Source: Enoplolaimus lenunculus | Lineage: Eukaryota > Nematoda > Enoplea > Enoplida > Thoracostomopsidae | Length of the DNA: 64,000 bases | Direction of reading: 5' to 3' | NCBI GenBank assembly: GCA_030248215.1 | Contig: JASANG010002531.1 | Location: 1-64,000, forward strand | In this document: positions 49,150 through 61,699 of the stretch, in pieces | Numbering within the stretch: position 1 is the first letter of the stretch | Layout: the number at the start of each line of letters is the position of its first letter | Position numbers and translations under genes: made by a program | The notes under the pieces: generated by a model | What the model was told of the DNA's origin: nothing | The model's database searches: none | The model's input: only the letters and a program-made list of their open reading frames with translations

Positions 49150-50240
49150 CTAACAGGGTTAAAAGTGTTGACCCAAAATAAAAAATCTTGTGCACTTTCT
49201 GTAAGGAGTTTTTCGCCGTAACTATTGAAGACCACACTGGTTTGCCAAATCCATTAGCACAAGTGTTCCCAACGTATCAAGCTGCCACTATACATAATTT
49301 AAACGAAAAAGATGTGATATTACTTTAGTAGCAACATGCGAACTAAACTGAAAATATATACACGTTTGAGATGCGCGAATCATATATATGAATTAATATG
49401 AATAGTTGTTGAGTTGTAAAAAGCTAATGCATCATCCACAATAATTTGTGTACACCAGGAAATTGTTTTTCTCAATCGCTCAACGGTGATATCGATCCCA
49501 CTTGTGCCCTGTTTGAGCACAAAATGGTTGGAGTCGGTTGCAGTACAACAGACGTTTAACCGCGTTTTCACAGTGTGCAGCATATATTGCCAGTTCGGAT
49601 AAATCAAGCGAAATGTGAAAGCTGCGGATCTGAAATTTCACATGGTTCCAAGATAAAATTAAAGTGCAATAAATTTCGTTAAATTTGAAGCTCACAACTA
49701 AATGGGTGACAAATTACATGAGTTTCTGAAATCCTGCTTAAAAGTACAATATAGTACGTAAAACAGCGCTAAGCAATTGCTTAACTGTTTAGTTGTTTTC
49801 AAAAACTGTACTTAAGTTAGGTAAATACTTATAAGTCGCTGACTAAAATTGATATTTTACAAATCACCCAGGCATACTACTAACTAATTGAATTTGTAGA
49901 CATATGGTGTCTAAGTAAAGTAAAGCTATACGACAATGGCTCACGTTTGGAATTTATTTGTTTTTGCTCGAAAATTGACGTATTATATATTTGGTGATTT
50001 ACCTAAATAAGTAATTACTTCAGTATAATTTAAGTAAAAACTTAAAAGTACGATTTCAGAAAACCAGCCAATGTGTGCTATACACACTTGAGCACATATG
50101 ACATTTAAAGGGTTGTATACCTTGTTCAACGGTTAAAATTGCACAAAGTTCGATATAAATGCTAATTTGTTAAGCTGTAAAACGCACTAACTTAAACTAT
50201 ATATTAAATAAACAGTTTCCGAGACGATGTATTTTTGGCA
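49150..50240. other. Intergenic, nothing recognised
   Basis: Minus-strand frames near 49380-49695 have no domain I recognise. Confidence 0.4.
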
Positions 50241-50244
50241 CCTT

Positions 50245-50766
50245 TCAACCAATGATGACCAAAAAGCAAAACAATGTCCACCAATGCCTGCTTAACCCAA
50301 TTAGGTGCCGAAAAGTCATGATCAACCCAAGTTTAAAACCAGATAACCAGAATTTTGTTTCAAAGGGGTATTCAAATTTAGACAAGATTTCTTCAAGCGT
50401 ATCAGCGAACAATTTTTGGGTTTCTAAAAAATCACTAAAATCTACAAAATTAGCCAGTTTTCTCGTTTTCATTTCCGCTTTTTCGGGGTCACGAATCCTC
50501 TGTATACCGTCCTCAAGTACACAACACCTTCTCAAGTTAACACAAGTTTGTCGGAGCCGTTTGCGAAACATTTGTCTAAATGAGTCTAAAGTAATAAAAG
50601 ATTGTTGTCTAACGTGTACTGTACCGGCGGAAACGACTAGTAAAATTGTTTTTAAAAGTTCAAAATATTTAAAAAAAAACCCCGAAAATGCCCTGGTTTT
50701 TGTGAATAGCGGCAAACGAAATGGTTCAATAAAAGATACCACATAGTTTTGAACTATAGTGAGCAA
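50245..50766 (-). CDS. Hypothetical open frame, 173 aa (antisense frame also open)
   Basis: The longest non-transposon, non-repeat frame in the right half. The minus product is basic and helical, with a hydrophobic C-terminus (HLIGLSRHWWTLFCFLVIIG). The plus strand is open for 164 codons over the same bases (50252-50746), so the coding strand cannot be told by eye. No family was recognised, and no flanking splice sites or poly(A) signal were established. It may be an exon, an old transposon remnant or chance. Confidence 0.25.
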   Translation of the reverse strand: MLTIVQNYVVSFIEPFRLPLFTKTRAFSGFFFKYFELLKTILLVVSAGTVHVRQQSFITLDSFRQMFRKRLRQTCVNLRRCCVLEDGIQRIRDPEKAEMKTRKLANFVDFSDFLETQKLFADTLEEILSKFEYPFETKFWLSGFKLGLIMTFRHLIGLSRHWWTLFCFLVIIG

Positions 50767-50923
50767 TATCCTAGCTAACGATTGCTCGTGCCATTTTTAG
50801 ACAGGTGGACAGCAGTTGAAGCTGGATAACCAGATCAATTGGGCGAGTTTAGATTTTAAAGCTCTTGCTACAACTTAAAATTTTGAGTATCAACAAATTC
50901 CCTAATCAGACGTAAAAACTGTA

Positions 50924-51104
50924 CACGCCCGTAGTCAGCTCGCCTCGCTAGGTGGGGCTAAATATTTTTCAGGAGGGGCATTCAAACGCTTTTATTGATT
51001 TACAAGCAAAGTTAAAAATTTTGTAAGAGGGGACGTGGGGGAGGGGCAAAATTTTTCCAGGGGGCTCAGTCCCTCCCCGCCGGCCCCCCTTGACTACGAG
51101 CCCA
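50924..51104. mobile_element. Repeat family G, complete
   Basis: CACGCCCGTAGTCAGCTCGC to CTTGACTACGAGCCC, with TTTTTCAGGAGGGGCATTC inside. Confidence 0.75.
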
Positions 51105-51109
51105 AACCT

Positions 51110-52280
51110 GTATAATATCAACACACGAAAAGTATTCTGTCTACGCTTTGAACTGGAAAATAAAATACTAATACTGGATTTAGCTGGTTCAGGTTAAGGC
51201 TTAGCTTTATGCATACCTAGAGCCTGATACCAAGATATGCCTCATCTGGCTATATGCCTAAAGTTCCGAAAAAGTATATTTAGCAAAAAAAAACGTTAAA
51301 CAGTTTACTAGCTATGTATATATATTCATTGATACTGAATAAATAGAAAAAACATTTAAAGCATTTTCTACCCGCAACCGAAAGTTAAAGCTACTAGTAT
51401 TCGCAAGGGTTATATAAATCGTTTAATATTTTTTTTGCGTTTGCTGCGTTCTTCACAACGAACCCCCAAATTGGAGCTCAAGACAGACACCAAAAGTGAA
51501 CCAGATATAAGAAAAAGTCAACACTCTATTCATTTTAAACTAAAATACACAGTTTCGGGTTTTAGTTCAGTTTCTGGCAAAGTTGATATTCAAGAGGGGA
51601 TACACGAGATATACCCGTAAAATATGTTCGGCAAAATAATACAAGTAGTCGCTTTCGCTGGCTTTACGATTTTTAACTTTCACTGCGTTGTAGGAGTGAA
51701 AAATTATAGTCTTGCTCGCTGCGTTGGTGAAACATTTTTTCACTTGAAAGTTATACCCATTCGAAATTAAACCCTGACTTAGTGAACATGCTATTGCTAT
51801 CTCTTCAGTGTCTAAAATGTTCCGCTCTGTGTGTCTATGCCCCACAAGTTCAATTCACAGACAACAATGATTTTTGGGTCGAAACAAAAAGTTAAACAAG
51901 ACTTCTTGAATACCCAGCTACAACTATGATATATACTGCAACTCGGAGCACGTATGGTATATGTAATGGAATGCATTTACAATCATTCAAACTGTACTCT
52001 TTTGTAGTGTTGGCTTTTTTGGCGCCAAAATTTAATCAAACAAACTCTATTTTAGTGTAGCTATGTAGTTTTATGGTTACTATTGTATTTAGCTAACGAG
52101 TGTCGTTTAGAAGCTTTTAGTGCCAGCATTCTAATTTGACGTTTTCTGCATGCGTTTGACACCCGTATTTGGAGTCATGGTTGACGAAAAGCAGTTAGCA
52201 GTTTTTTAGCGCGGACCACGACTGAAAATTAGGCTCAGCGCGAGGTTTTCACTATGATTAAACTGGTAAACAGTTCCCAT
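51110..52280. other. Intergenic, nothing recognised
   Basis: Short frames at 51435-51845 lack domains. Confidence 0.4.
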
Positions 52281-52285
52281 GGCTA

Positions 52286-52728
52286 CTGTATTGACGCGAA
52301 TAAGACGGGGGTAATAAGTGGTGAGGGGAACCTATTTTGAGCCCGAATCAATAGGAGTCCGTATCCCTAATAAGAATCCGTAAGCCGATAGAGTCCCTAA
52401 ACCCTAACTAGAGTCCATAAATGTCAGTTAACCCTAATTGTAGCGCATAAATGACTCCTAGACCAAATTTGAGTTCGAACCTTTAAAGCGTACTTTAATT
52501 TTGAAAGTACATTGCAAAGTATAACCTTGCATGATCGCTCAAGCTGTTGACGTAAGACAAATAATCGTTTAATTCAATGAATAGTCGCAGTACCGGATAT
52601 ATATCAGTAGCGAAGGATGGCGGAGCGTGGGTTAAAAATAAATAACAGTCCGTAACCGAATAACAAGGGGTGTACCCTCTGGAGAGGCCAAATAAATATC
52701 AGTCCCCCTTTTATTCGGGTCACTACCG
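52286..52728. mobile_element. MITE family D, complete
   Basis: TA/CTGTATTGACGCGAATAAG to TCGGGTCACTACCG/TA. Confidence 0.88.
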
Positions 52729-52914
52729 TAGGCGCCTAGCTGGGATTCAGTGTATAGAGGCTGTATAAGTTGAGACAAAGATTTTTGCAAGCCAGCGTAG
52801 TGAGCAAACAAAATATTTTGTCTTTTTGCCTCAATGACCTCTGGTAATTTTAAAATCCGCAAGAGAGTTTAGTTTTGTACATACATAATACACTAATTTC
52901 GATATATATCAGGG

Positions 52915-53230
52915 TGTAATCGGATATCCGGTTCCGGCTATGGCAAAAAATCGGCATTCGACTCCGGTATTTTCCTTGCCGGATATATGTTTAAAAATTT
53001 AAAAAAACGAAACTGACTTAAACTGTATTGCGATTCCATATCGTTATGTGATTGAAGTAAGACTTTTTTGCAACTGTAATTTTGTTGAAGGTGATGTTCT
53101 TGTAGAATAATAACCCGAAAACGCTTTGAATAACATAGACCACGAACGAAGCGCACTAAACAAATAAATGTAGAAAAATTATACAAAACTTCACTACCGA
53201 AATTGCTGCTGATCTGAAATTTTGCCTTAC
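52915..53230. mobile_element. CCGG-rich element related to 37797 and 56400
   Basis: ATCCGGTTCCGGCTATGGC at one end; the body GAAGCGCACTAAACAAATAA matches CGCGCTAAACAGACAAATTT of the 56400 copy. Confidence 0.5.
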
Positions 53231-53239
53231 GGTTGCCAT

Positions 53240-54560
53240 TTCGAGTACTCAAGGTAAAAACCACATGCAGATACCCTTTTTAGAAACGATATTCAGCAGC
53301 CAGGGTCCCTATTTACAAGCTACTTGCTTGCCCTCAGGGGTGTATACGAAGCAATGCTAAGGTTACAACTTCTGGCCAAATTTTACTGAATGATAATGAA
53401 AACACACTTTTAGTGGTTTTAGAATAAGCTAATAAATTTTTGAGGTCAAATATTTATTTCATAATTTTGCCGTTTCGAACATTAATCCTGACTGGTTCCA
53501 CCTCATCTGGTATTTTTTATTAACCAAAACTTTAAAAATAATGACACAATTTCAATTTGAATGGTTTTTGACAATTTAAGTTTTAACGTTAAAACTAACA
53601 GTTTGTCTAGCAACTTGTGTGACGTAGTCAAGAAGTAGAACAACGTAGGTCGTCTAAGTCTCAGAGACAAAGGCACACTCGATCAGTAGGAAACGTTTCC
53701 ACTCGTAGATCCAAGATGGTCATTGAACCCTCCATTCAATAAGGATTGAAACCAAACTTTTGTATTGAGATTTCGACCTTTGTGCTGAACACTGCAAGAA
53801 ATGGTGAATCAATTTGACCCTCACCGAAATCGGCTCTACCGGACTATACAAACTGAGTGAAATTCGACCCCGCCAGAGTCAAACGTGCGACGAATGGCGC
53901 CAGTGTTAATGCCCGATCCCAAAATTTTACATTAAATCATGGCTTCAGTAAATACTTAACTTTTTGAACAAAAGCAAACGATTGCAAATTACAGGTCATT
54001 GCCATAAACAAAAATGTCGTAGATTTGTTTTATGCTGAACAGGTACCCAAGTATTTTCTAAGCAGTAATACTTCAACATTTCGTCGCTTTTAATAGCGTA
54101 TTTAAGTTAAGTAAACATATATGTTACTCACTAAATTTAATGAATCACAGCCTTAGTACAAAGTCTTGCTTTACTGTGGTCTGAGAACTCTAGTCGAACA
54201 CAATTTTAAAATACATAAATCAGCTTAAACAGTAACTTTTCAGACGGCACGAGCTGACCCGACAAGGTTATGAGTCACAGGGGTTTGATAACTTTTCACC
54301 CGGTAACATAACAAACCTTGTTCGAAATTTAATCTAACGTATTACCTTCCTGTTCAAAATTAAAGTTGTACCGCTGATTACAAACGATAGCGTTGCATTC
54401 CTAGAAACGTTATTTGGACGTATTTTGTTAATTATTATTTTTGAGATAATGCTGTATTATGTACAAGTTATCTTCCAAACGAACACGGTAACATATGAGA
54501 TATGCAATTTGAAGTTATTCACGAAAACCATTAGATTTTTCGATGTTAGAGCGATTTGAA
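53240..54560. other. Intergenic with a family B fragment
   Basis: 53791-53888 is the left part of MITE family B (CACTGCAAGAAATGGTGAAT). The rest is unassigned. Confidence 0.45.
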
Positions 54561-54572
54561 GTCAAATGATAC

Positions 54573-54767
54573 CGCCAGCGTAAAGAACAGGGGCGGAACA
54601 GTATTATAAGCCTATTTATAAGCCTAAGCTTAAACATAAGCCTAAGCGTTAAGAGCGAGCATATTCATAAGCCTAAGCCTAAGCCAAACAAAAAATAGTT
54701 TAAAGGTTATGCTTACTATATTGCAGTCCCACAGAAAAACATTCCGTCCCTGATCTTTACATGAGCC
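54573..54767. mobile_element. hAT-type MITE with near-exact TSD
   Basis: CGCCAGCGTAAAGAACAGGG to TGATCTTTACATGAGCC, flanked by AATGATAC and AATGATAT (7 of 8). Confidence 0.85.
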
Positions 54768-54779
54768 AATGATATTTTA

Positions 54780-55215
54780 TCAGAAACATTTTACTAGAAA
54801 AAATATCTGTTTTAGTAATTAAAATTATTGAATTTAGGCACAAGAGTCGACGTACGGTTGAAATGTTTGGAAAACAGAAGTAGTGATTACTTTGGTTCTT
54901 ATACAGTTTCTCTTCTGCATGCTTGCGAGTATGCTTACGAATAACAAAGGGTTGTAGGTATGCCTAAGCCTAAGCTTTTGCATAAGCCCTTGAATGACTA
55001 AGCCTAATCCCGAGCTTTAACGTTAAATGTGGATAAGAAGAAAAGTGTACAAGGCGTAAAACCACAATACGTATTCAACGTACGCAAATATTTGCAAAAA
55101 TTAGTAAATTTAACACGATTTTAAATACCTAATTTCGTCTCATCTCCAGCTTGACTTCCGGCTAACGCAGATTTTGTTGGTCTTCGGCTGTTAAACTGTG
55201 ACATTTTTCACCTAC
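54780..55215. other. Intergenic, nothing recognised
   Basis: A few AAGCCT hexamers near 54963-54990; no exon. Confidence 0.45.
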
Positions 55216-55221
55216 GGTCAA

Positions 55222-55388
55222 TGGCGGATCCATGGGGGGCACCCCGGCCGTGGCCCCCCCAACAGCATCTCGACAAAAATTATATAGCAATTTTATGACA
55301 ATATTTCGTGGTTTGTGTGCGGGTCAAAAGTAAGTTTATTACCTGTGAAATTTTGGCCCCCCCATTTTGACATCCTGGATCCGCCACT
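55222..55388. mobile_element. GGCGGATCC repeat family, short complete copy
   Basis: TGGCGGATCCATGGGGGG to ATCCTGGATCCGCCA, inverted ends about 165 bp apart. Confidence 0.7.
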
Positions 55389-55628
55389 TCCTACGGTTAA
55401 ATCATGACATTTGTCCCTTAAATTGTTTAGCTTTACGATTAGCGCCGGATGTTGCAGATTTAATTTGAAAAAATTCACTTGCAATATTACAAATTTTGTA
55501 ATTTTAAAAACTTAAGCAATCTTTACCTAGTTTGAAACATTTTTTTACACTGAGAGTGCAGTTGTTTACTTGAACGCTCCGCATGCTTTAGCTCAAGCAC
55601 TTTAAATACCACGACAAACAAGGTTGTA

Positions 55629-55837
55629 AACTGCAAAAAATGGTGAGTCAAATTGACTCTCTAAGAAATAGGCTGTACAGAACTACACAAACTGAGTCAA
55701 ATTCGACTACTTCAGAGTCAAATTCGACTCACTGAGTCGCACATTACACTCTGGCAGACTCGAATTTAACGCAGTTTGTGTACTCTCGTAGAGATCATTT
55801 CGAAGAGAGTCAATTTGACTCACCTCTTTTTGCAGTG
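55629..55837. mobile_element. MITE family B, complete
   Basis: CTGCAAAAAATGGTGAGTC to CACCTCTTTTTGCAGTG/TA. Confidence 0.88.
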
Positions 55838-55839
55838 TA

Positions 55840-56395
55840 CTTTCAAGCATAAACATCTAAATTTATTTCTCACGATGTATCAGGTTCCTTGTCGTCTGAA
55901 AACAAACAGCTAATTTGTAACCTTAAACACGCAATTCTTGGCAGCTTTTAGCCTAAAAACAAACGAGTTGGGATATATCATTTAATTTCCTGTTTTGCTG
56001 TCGAAACTCAAATTTAAACTCGCAGTTGAAAACATTTCAGATTTGAAATATGCAGAGATAAAGGTTGGAATTTATGCAAAACTAAACAGTTATTGCGTGC
56101 AAATGTTATTTTGACTAAATAGTTGAATATGCGCTAAACACCGTTCGCTAAACAGGCGGTATATTTGCAGTGATTATAAACCCCAAAAATCCCAAGAGGA
56201 ATACAAAAAATGGGCCGCTGTGAGCAGATCAATTATTATTTGCGGGACGGCAATAGAGTAAGCTTAAGCTTTGGTCTAATTTTTTTGTCTAGGTTTAGAA
56301 TAAGGCTATAGTATAGTCTTAACAGAAGAAGGGTTTCTATACTCCTACATTAAAGTTGGGATTCCTTCGGAAAAAAGTTCCATGGATCCTGATTT
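55840..56395. other. Intergenic with a hAT-type MITE fragment
   Basis: 56213-56330 holds GGCAATAGAGTAAGCTTAAG, the conserved inner block of the TTAGGC MITEs, with a decayed left end. Confidence 0.45.
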
Positions 56396-56399
56396 GTCA

Positions 56400-56700
56400 A
56401 CGATGCAGGGTGCAGCCGGAGCCAGAGGTCAACGAAATTTGCCGGAGCCATAGCCGGAGGCGAGGAGAAATTATGTAGTAAAAATGATGGTTAATTAGTA
56501 CATTTAGTCAATATCTGCAATATGTTGTTAAGTTGTTTGGTTTTACGCCAATTTTCGGGAAATTTCGGAAATTCTTTCCTGACAATTGTGACAAAAGTAA
56601 GACGAAACGCGCTAAACAGACAAATTTTACAATAATAATTCAAAATTTTACTACCCGAAATGGTTCTCAAAGTCATTGCGCTGCCGGCATGGATGGCCCA
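56400..56700. mobile_element. CCGGAGCC repeat element
   Basis: Starts with GCAGCCGGAGCCAGAGG motifs; the body matches 37880-38060. The right end is not clear. Confidence 0.6.
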
Positions 56701-57034
56701 TTTTAGTTCTCTTGTGTACTGGCGTTGAAACAGAATGAACGCAATATTTGAATGTGTCAAAATATGCAACGATTAAAATTAATCATACGTAGTATATAAA
56801 CTACAAAATTTCGCCTGGTCTGAAACCAACGCCGCACGGGAGCAATATGACACATAATTTTAGTGTTTATGAATATTCGTGGTGTAAAAGTAATTTATCA
56901 ACCAACTTCGCTTGCACTGTGAGCTACACTCCGCCTGAACATTTTTATAATTTAAAAAAATTGACAAAATTTGAAGTTTGATCCACAAGCCATAAACGGG
57001 CTTCCGACCATTTTTTATCGATGACAATTTGCGC

Positions 57035-57249
57035 GACCCATGTATAGAACAGGGCCGGAACAGTAGTATAAACATATTCCTAAGCCTAAGCCTAAGCCTA
57101 AACCTAAACCTAAGCGTATGGATGAGCCTATTCCTAAGCCTAAGCCTGAGCCTGATCCTAAGCCTAAGCAAACAAATTAGTCTAAAGCTTAAACTGAGTC
57201 TATTATAGCCCGTTCGGAAAACGATCCGACCCTTGTCAATACATGGGCC
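57035..57249. mobile_element. hAT-type MITE with TTAGGC-like interior
   Basis: GACCCATGTATAGAACAGGG to TCAATACATGGGCC, with two long AAGCCT blocks. Flanks ATTTGCGC and ATTTACCG are a weak TSD. Confidence 0.8.
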
Positions 57250-57413
57250 ATTTACCGCTCGTTGGGGTTGCAATATTCGAAGAGACTGGGAGCTTGAGTT
57301 TAGAGAACTTTTAGTTTCTTCCAAGTTGGTTTTTACACAATATTTGAAAATTTTTCAATATGAACTGCTTTCCTATAGATGTATGGTTGAAAACGAGCGT
57401 TTCTAGACCGTTT

Positions 57414-57641
57414 GGCCAATGTAAAGAACAGGGCCATAACAGAATGGTCCACGTATACAGCGGGCCGAAACAGTGTCGTGCGGGGCTGTAATAGAGTAAG
57501 CTTAAAAGCTTTAGACTAATTGCCTATAGTAGGCTTAGGTTTAGGCTTAGGAATATGCTCATTCTTACACTTAGGCTTAGGCTTAGGCTTTGGCTTAGGA
57601 ATATGCGTACTACTGTTCCGGCCATATTCTATACATGGGCC
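57414..57641. mobile_element. hAT-type MITE, composite left end
   Basis: GGCCAATGTAAAGAACAGGG to TTCTATACATGGGCC. A second inverted end (GTCCACGTATACAGCGGG) just inside the left terminus shows one copy joined to or inserted in another. Confidence 0.75.
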
Positions 57642-57690
57642 AAAGCCTAAGCTTAAGCCTAAGCGTAAAAAGAGCATACACTGTAACCTA

Positions 57691-57942
57691 CACTGTAAAT
57701 TCCAGTGAGTTGATTAATCAATTCAACTAGCGAGTTAGTTATTTCTGAGTTAATAACAGTAAACTTAAATTCACTCTGAGTTGAGTTGATTATCACTCTG
57801 AGTTGAGTTGACTCTGGGTGAGTTGATTAATTAACTCAGAGTGAATTGAATCAACTCAAAATTCTGAGTTCTGATTGTCCTAACTCAGTCTGAGTGATTC
57901 AACTCATTTTGAGTTAAAATCAACTCACTGAAATTTACAGTG
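57691..57942. mobile_element. MITE family C inserted into TTAGGC hexamers
   Basis: TA/CACTGTAAATTCCAGTG to CTGAAATTTACAGTG/TA, the best-preserved copy. AAGCCT hexamers flank it on both sides (57643-57672 and 57944-57965), so it landed in a hAT-type MITE. Confidence 0.9.
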
Positions 57943-57969
57943 TAAGCCTAAGACTAAATCTAAGCAAAA

Positions 57970-59355
57970 AATACGCTGATGCTTAGGATTTGTCCAAAAA
58001 AACCCGTAATATTTGTGTTGTTTTTAAATTGTAGAATTTCACAAATTTGAAATTGGTACAAATTTCGATGAAGCTTACGAGAGGAATTTCCGTTGAAAAA
58101 TGTTACCATATATATTAATATGTTCACTATTTGATACAGTTTTGATAACATTTGTCGAATGAACCTAATTTTAACTTTGGTAAACCAACTACTGGTTCAC
58201 TAGTTTATTTTTGCCAAAAATCCAATCATAATTTGTGAACCATTGGCCAGATCGTTCAAAATTTAGCACCCCAGTTTGATCGATGTTGTTAAATTAATTT
58301 TAGGCATCAACGGCTGCTTACGTTTTCGAAAAAATGCATCTGTCATTTGAAATTTTTGGAAAAGCTATCATTTTATAAACAAGCGTCCATTATCGATATG
58401 AAATTCTACACGGCGGTGAAAATTATAGTAAACCAAACAATACCGATGCTTATATTGGCTTATAATTTCCAAATATCTAAACTCAAACTTTAATCACAAC
58501 GTATCTATACACTAATATTCCAGCCAGACAAACGTGTTGCCTAAAGGTTTCGAAAATACAACAATATTTATTACTTATCTTTTCAATGTACCTATAGATA
58601 CCGCTGGGTAATCTCTACAGGCGTCGGCCTGTATTAGGTACTACAGCTACACCCCTTTAGAAAACCGTGAACAATTTTTAGTAAAATAATTTAGCAGACT
58701 AAATTTAGTTTAAAATCATTTCGCGATCATCCCCCGTTGCAAATAATTGTGCTGAATGCCCCCATTTGCATTTTCAAATCAATAATTGGGGTGGCACCCA
58801 TGCTCATAGTTTGTTTCCTGTTACAAATTCGAGGTTTACCATTCAATTTATTCGCAGCACATCCCACGGGCGTCCGCAGGAAATTATATTTGAGGATGAA
58901 CCGAATTATTTCTACGGCGAGCCTACAATTGCAATTAAGGATTGTTTTCGATTGAGTCTGATTTGGAGGTTACCCAACAAATTTGGGGGTCACGGTTCCC
59001 CCCCAATGCCCTTTCATGAGGACGCCCTTGGTACCACCTGTAAAAGGTTTTTGCTAATGTGTCCAACTTATTTTAATATATCAAATAAATAAATTGTTAT
59101 CTCACGTGCCGGTCGTTGCGGGACGTGCAATTCATATGAACCTATTCTCTCAATCCAAGGGCTACTGGCTTACAACACGGTTTTAACGAATAGTTTTTTT
59201 GCGCAGGAACCTGCCGTAAAGTTTACGCTATTTCGATATTCAAATATGATATATAATTTGGTTTTTAGCGATAGCGTTTCTCATTTGCTGTGAAACTGAT
59301 AAAAACAATTTCCAAAAATAGCACGAGCACACAATTTCAAAACCCCAAAAGGGAA
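57970..59355. other. Intergenic, nothing recognised
   Basis: Two overlapping plus frames at 58737-59092 lie in DNA with C-run and G-run blocks. No domain was recognised; likely a repeat remnant. Confidence 0.35.
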
Positions 59356-59360
59356 TTTAG

Positions 59361-59540
59361 GACCCATATAGGATCACAGGTGGATCGTTTTTCTGTGGGA
59401 TTGCAATAGAGTAAGTGCATGCTTTTCATTATAGACAAGTATATACATATATATAAATATATAAATATATATTTAGGTATATATACATATATATGTATAT
59501 ATTTAGGTATATATACATATATATGTATATATATATTTAA
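59361..59540. repeat. hAT-type MITE left end followed by ATAT-rich repeat
   Basis: GACCCATATAGGATCACAGG and TGCAATAGAGTAAG are the MITE left end. From ~59440 it runs into degenerate TATACATATA/TTTAGGTATATA repeats. Confidence 0.6.
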
Positions 59541-59545
59541 ATATC

Positions 59546-59694
59546 GGCCCATGTTGCTCTAAGGGACGTCCAGGTTTCTGGTGGGTCTACAAAAGAGTAC
59601 ATTTAGATTCTAGATTACATTTTTCGCTTAGGCTTAGGCTTAGGCTTAAGAATAAGCTTAATCTACTGTTACGCCCTTTAAAGTAACATTGACC
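59546..59694. mobile_element. hAT-type MITE, subfamily 2
   Basis: GGCCCATGTTGCTCTAAGGG to CCCTTTAAAGTAACATTGACC with a central TTAGGC block. Confidence 0.8.
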
Positions 59695-60035
59695 AATATA
59701 TCTATATATGTTTATATATATACACCAAAAATGACACTAAATTTAACGGGTTTAACATTTTTAAATTTTTGAAATGTTATCGAATTGTCCCATTGGGAAT
59801 TTTATTTAAATAAAAACACATAATATGCACTGCGATGATTTGTAAGTCAGAATGGTTTCTGGGTTTTGGCAGTATGGAAGACTTGAAAAAGTATATGGCG
59901 AGGATGAACTCCCACAGGACAGCACATTGATATGTACCACAAGTGCAAAGGCACACTATATATTATACATCTAAAGCTAGTTTTTTTTCAAATGTATTCT
60001 TCATTTAGCATTAGCTTACGGCGCTAAATGCAAGC

Positions 60036-60221
60036 GGTCAATGTATAAAGCAGGAATGTAAACGTAAAATAAGAATATTCCTAAACCTAAGCCTAACCCA
60101 AAGCTTAAGAAAAGCTTAAGGCTACGCCTATAAGTCTAAGCCGAAACAATTAAATTAGTCAAAAACTTAAGCTTTATTCTGTTGCAGTACCACAAAACTG
60201 CCACTGATTTTCATATGGACC
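60036..60221. mobile_element. hAT-type MITE with TTAGGC-like interior
   Basis: GGTCAATGTATAAAGCAGG to TGATTTTCATATGGACC. Confidence 0.72.
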
Positions 60222-60224
60222 ATA

Positions 60225-61315
60225 ATATAAGCTATAAAATTCAAATTCGCACAATATGCATGTAGCTTTTGACATACAGCCTGTTTGTAATTTGAGAATG
60301 TTTCAATGAGAGTCATTTTACTAAAACCTGTTATATCGCAGGCGCTTCTAAAAGACCAGATGACACCGTACTAAAAATAGAAAAATGTTTATCGGTAGCT
60401 GAAATTTAAATACAAATTGTAACTTTATTACACCAAATTAATGAAACGGATAGAATAAGTAGCGCTGTGTGTACTCAGTCACCTGTGGCATGGATCTAAA
60501 CCAGGGTAGACCCGGATATCTACCTCCGGGTAACGGTTGCAAACCTGGTTCAGGATCTGGTTTTGGTTCTCGTTTTATCCAAAGTTTCCGGAATTATCGG
60601 TTTTAAAAAGGGACTCAACTGATGAACGAGCAGAATAAAGTTACTCTGTAAAAACTTTTTTTACATAAAATATTTTAGTTATATTTCAACTTTTTAAGTA
60701 TGTCATAAAAATCTTTCTGCAGTTGCCGTTGGAATTGTCGCAGCTAAACTTGACTGCCGCTACTTTCTTCTACGCCTCGCATACTTTCCAAGCATAATTT
60801 ACTAAAATCCCCGCATGACAACTGAGGCTCTGATAAGACCTATCACATGATCTCCGGTTCCTGTTACACATTCGGTAAAACGTTGCAAACCTCCGTCGAC
60901 AACTCTTGCTTTTAGTATCTCTGGTTTTTACACTGTTTATATAAAGTAGACAAGTCATATTTCTAGTTGACATCCTTAAATTTTGTGGCTTTAATGTTGT
61001 TAACTCGAAATTTTTAATATGGATTCTTCACCGAGATTGTTCTGTGATGTCATGTCAGTATAACAAATTTCAGTTATTGAAACAGCTATTTATTAAAAGA
61101 GATAGTTAATATCACAGCAAAGACTGCAAGTTTGTCAAAAATTTTGACCCGGAAACCCTCTCAGTTGTATAGCACCAAACCAGTGTATGATATGCGTTCT
61201 CTCTTTTGAATCATCGCTCATGTGTATGGTTATCTCTTAACTGTTGATTTTATAAAATTGAAAGAGTACAACGCTTATTTGCAGTTACATGCCAGTTAAT
61301 ATGTTGCATTATAGG
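60225..61315. other. Intergenic, nothing recognised
   Basis: A CCGGGTAACGGTTGC-rich patch at 60505-60600 may be a transposon remnant. Confidence 0.4.
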
Positions 61316-61319
61316 TTTT

Positions 61320-61505
61320 ATGGTGTTTGAAACTGTTGTATTAATTTGTGTTATCTTGTCTTTTTTAATCTATTTGGCACTCGAGAACAGAGTCTTCTCC
61401 TGCACAGACATGTCTCACGCGTCTCGTTTGCGGAGCAAGTTTTTTTCTCGTGTTTTAGACTCTCGTAAAACTCACTTCCAGAATAAATGGTATACCTTTT
61501 GTTAG
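61320..61505 (+). CDS. Possible small membrane protein or last exon, 61 aa
   Basis: The N-terminal hydrophobic segment (VVLICVILSFLIYLAL) could anchor it in a membrane, followed by a basic, Ser/Phe/His-rich tail. An AATAAA at 61693-61698, about 190 nt past the stop, is where a 3' UTR would end. GCATTATAG just upstream could be an acceptor, which would make this a last exon. No family recognised. Confidence 0.3.
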   Translation: MVFETVVLICVILSFLIYLALENRVFSCTDMSHASRLRSKFFSRVLDSRKTHFQNKWYTFC

Positions 61506-61699
61506 AACTTGTTCACATAAACAATTTGCTAAATGTTTTACCTGAAGGACTAATTATTAATTCTTGACGTACGACCGACTTGTGTTCCAAGTTTGGTACA
61601 ATGCGTTAGTCTAGAACATTAGTAAAGTGTTACCCTTGCTTTTACACTTTTATTTTACTTAGAGTTTAGTCTATATATTTATGCATTTTGTGAATAAAG

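Noticed and set aside
58737-59092. Two overlapping plus frames of 72 and 108 residues
   Set aside because: No domain; C-run and G-run blocks suggest a repeat remnant.
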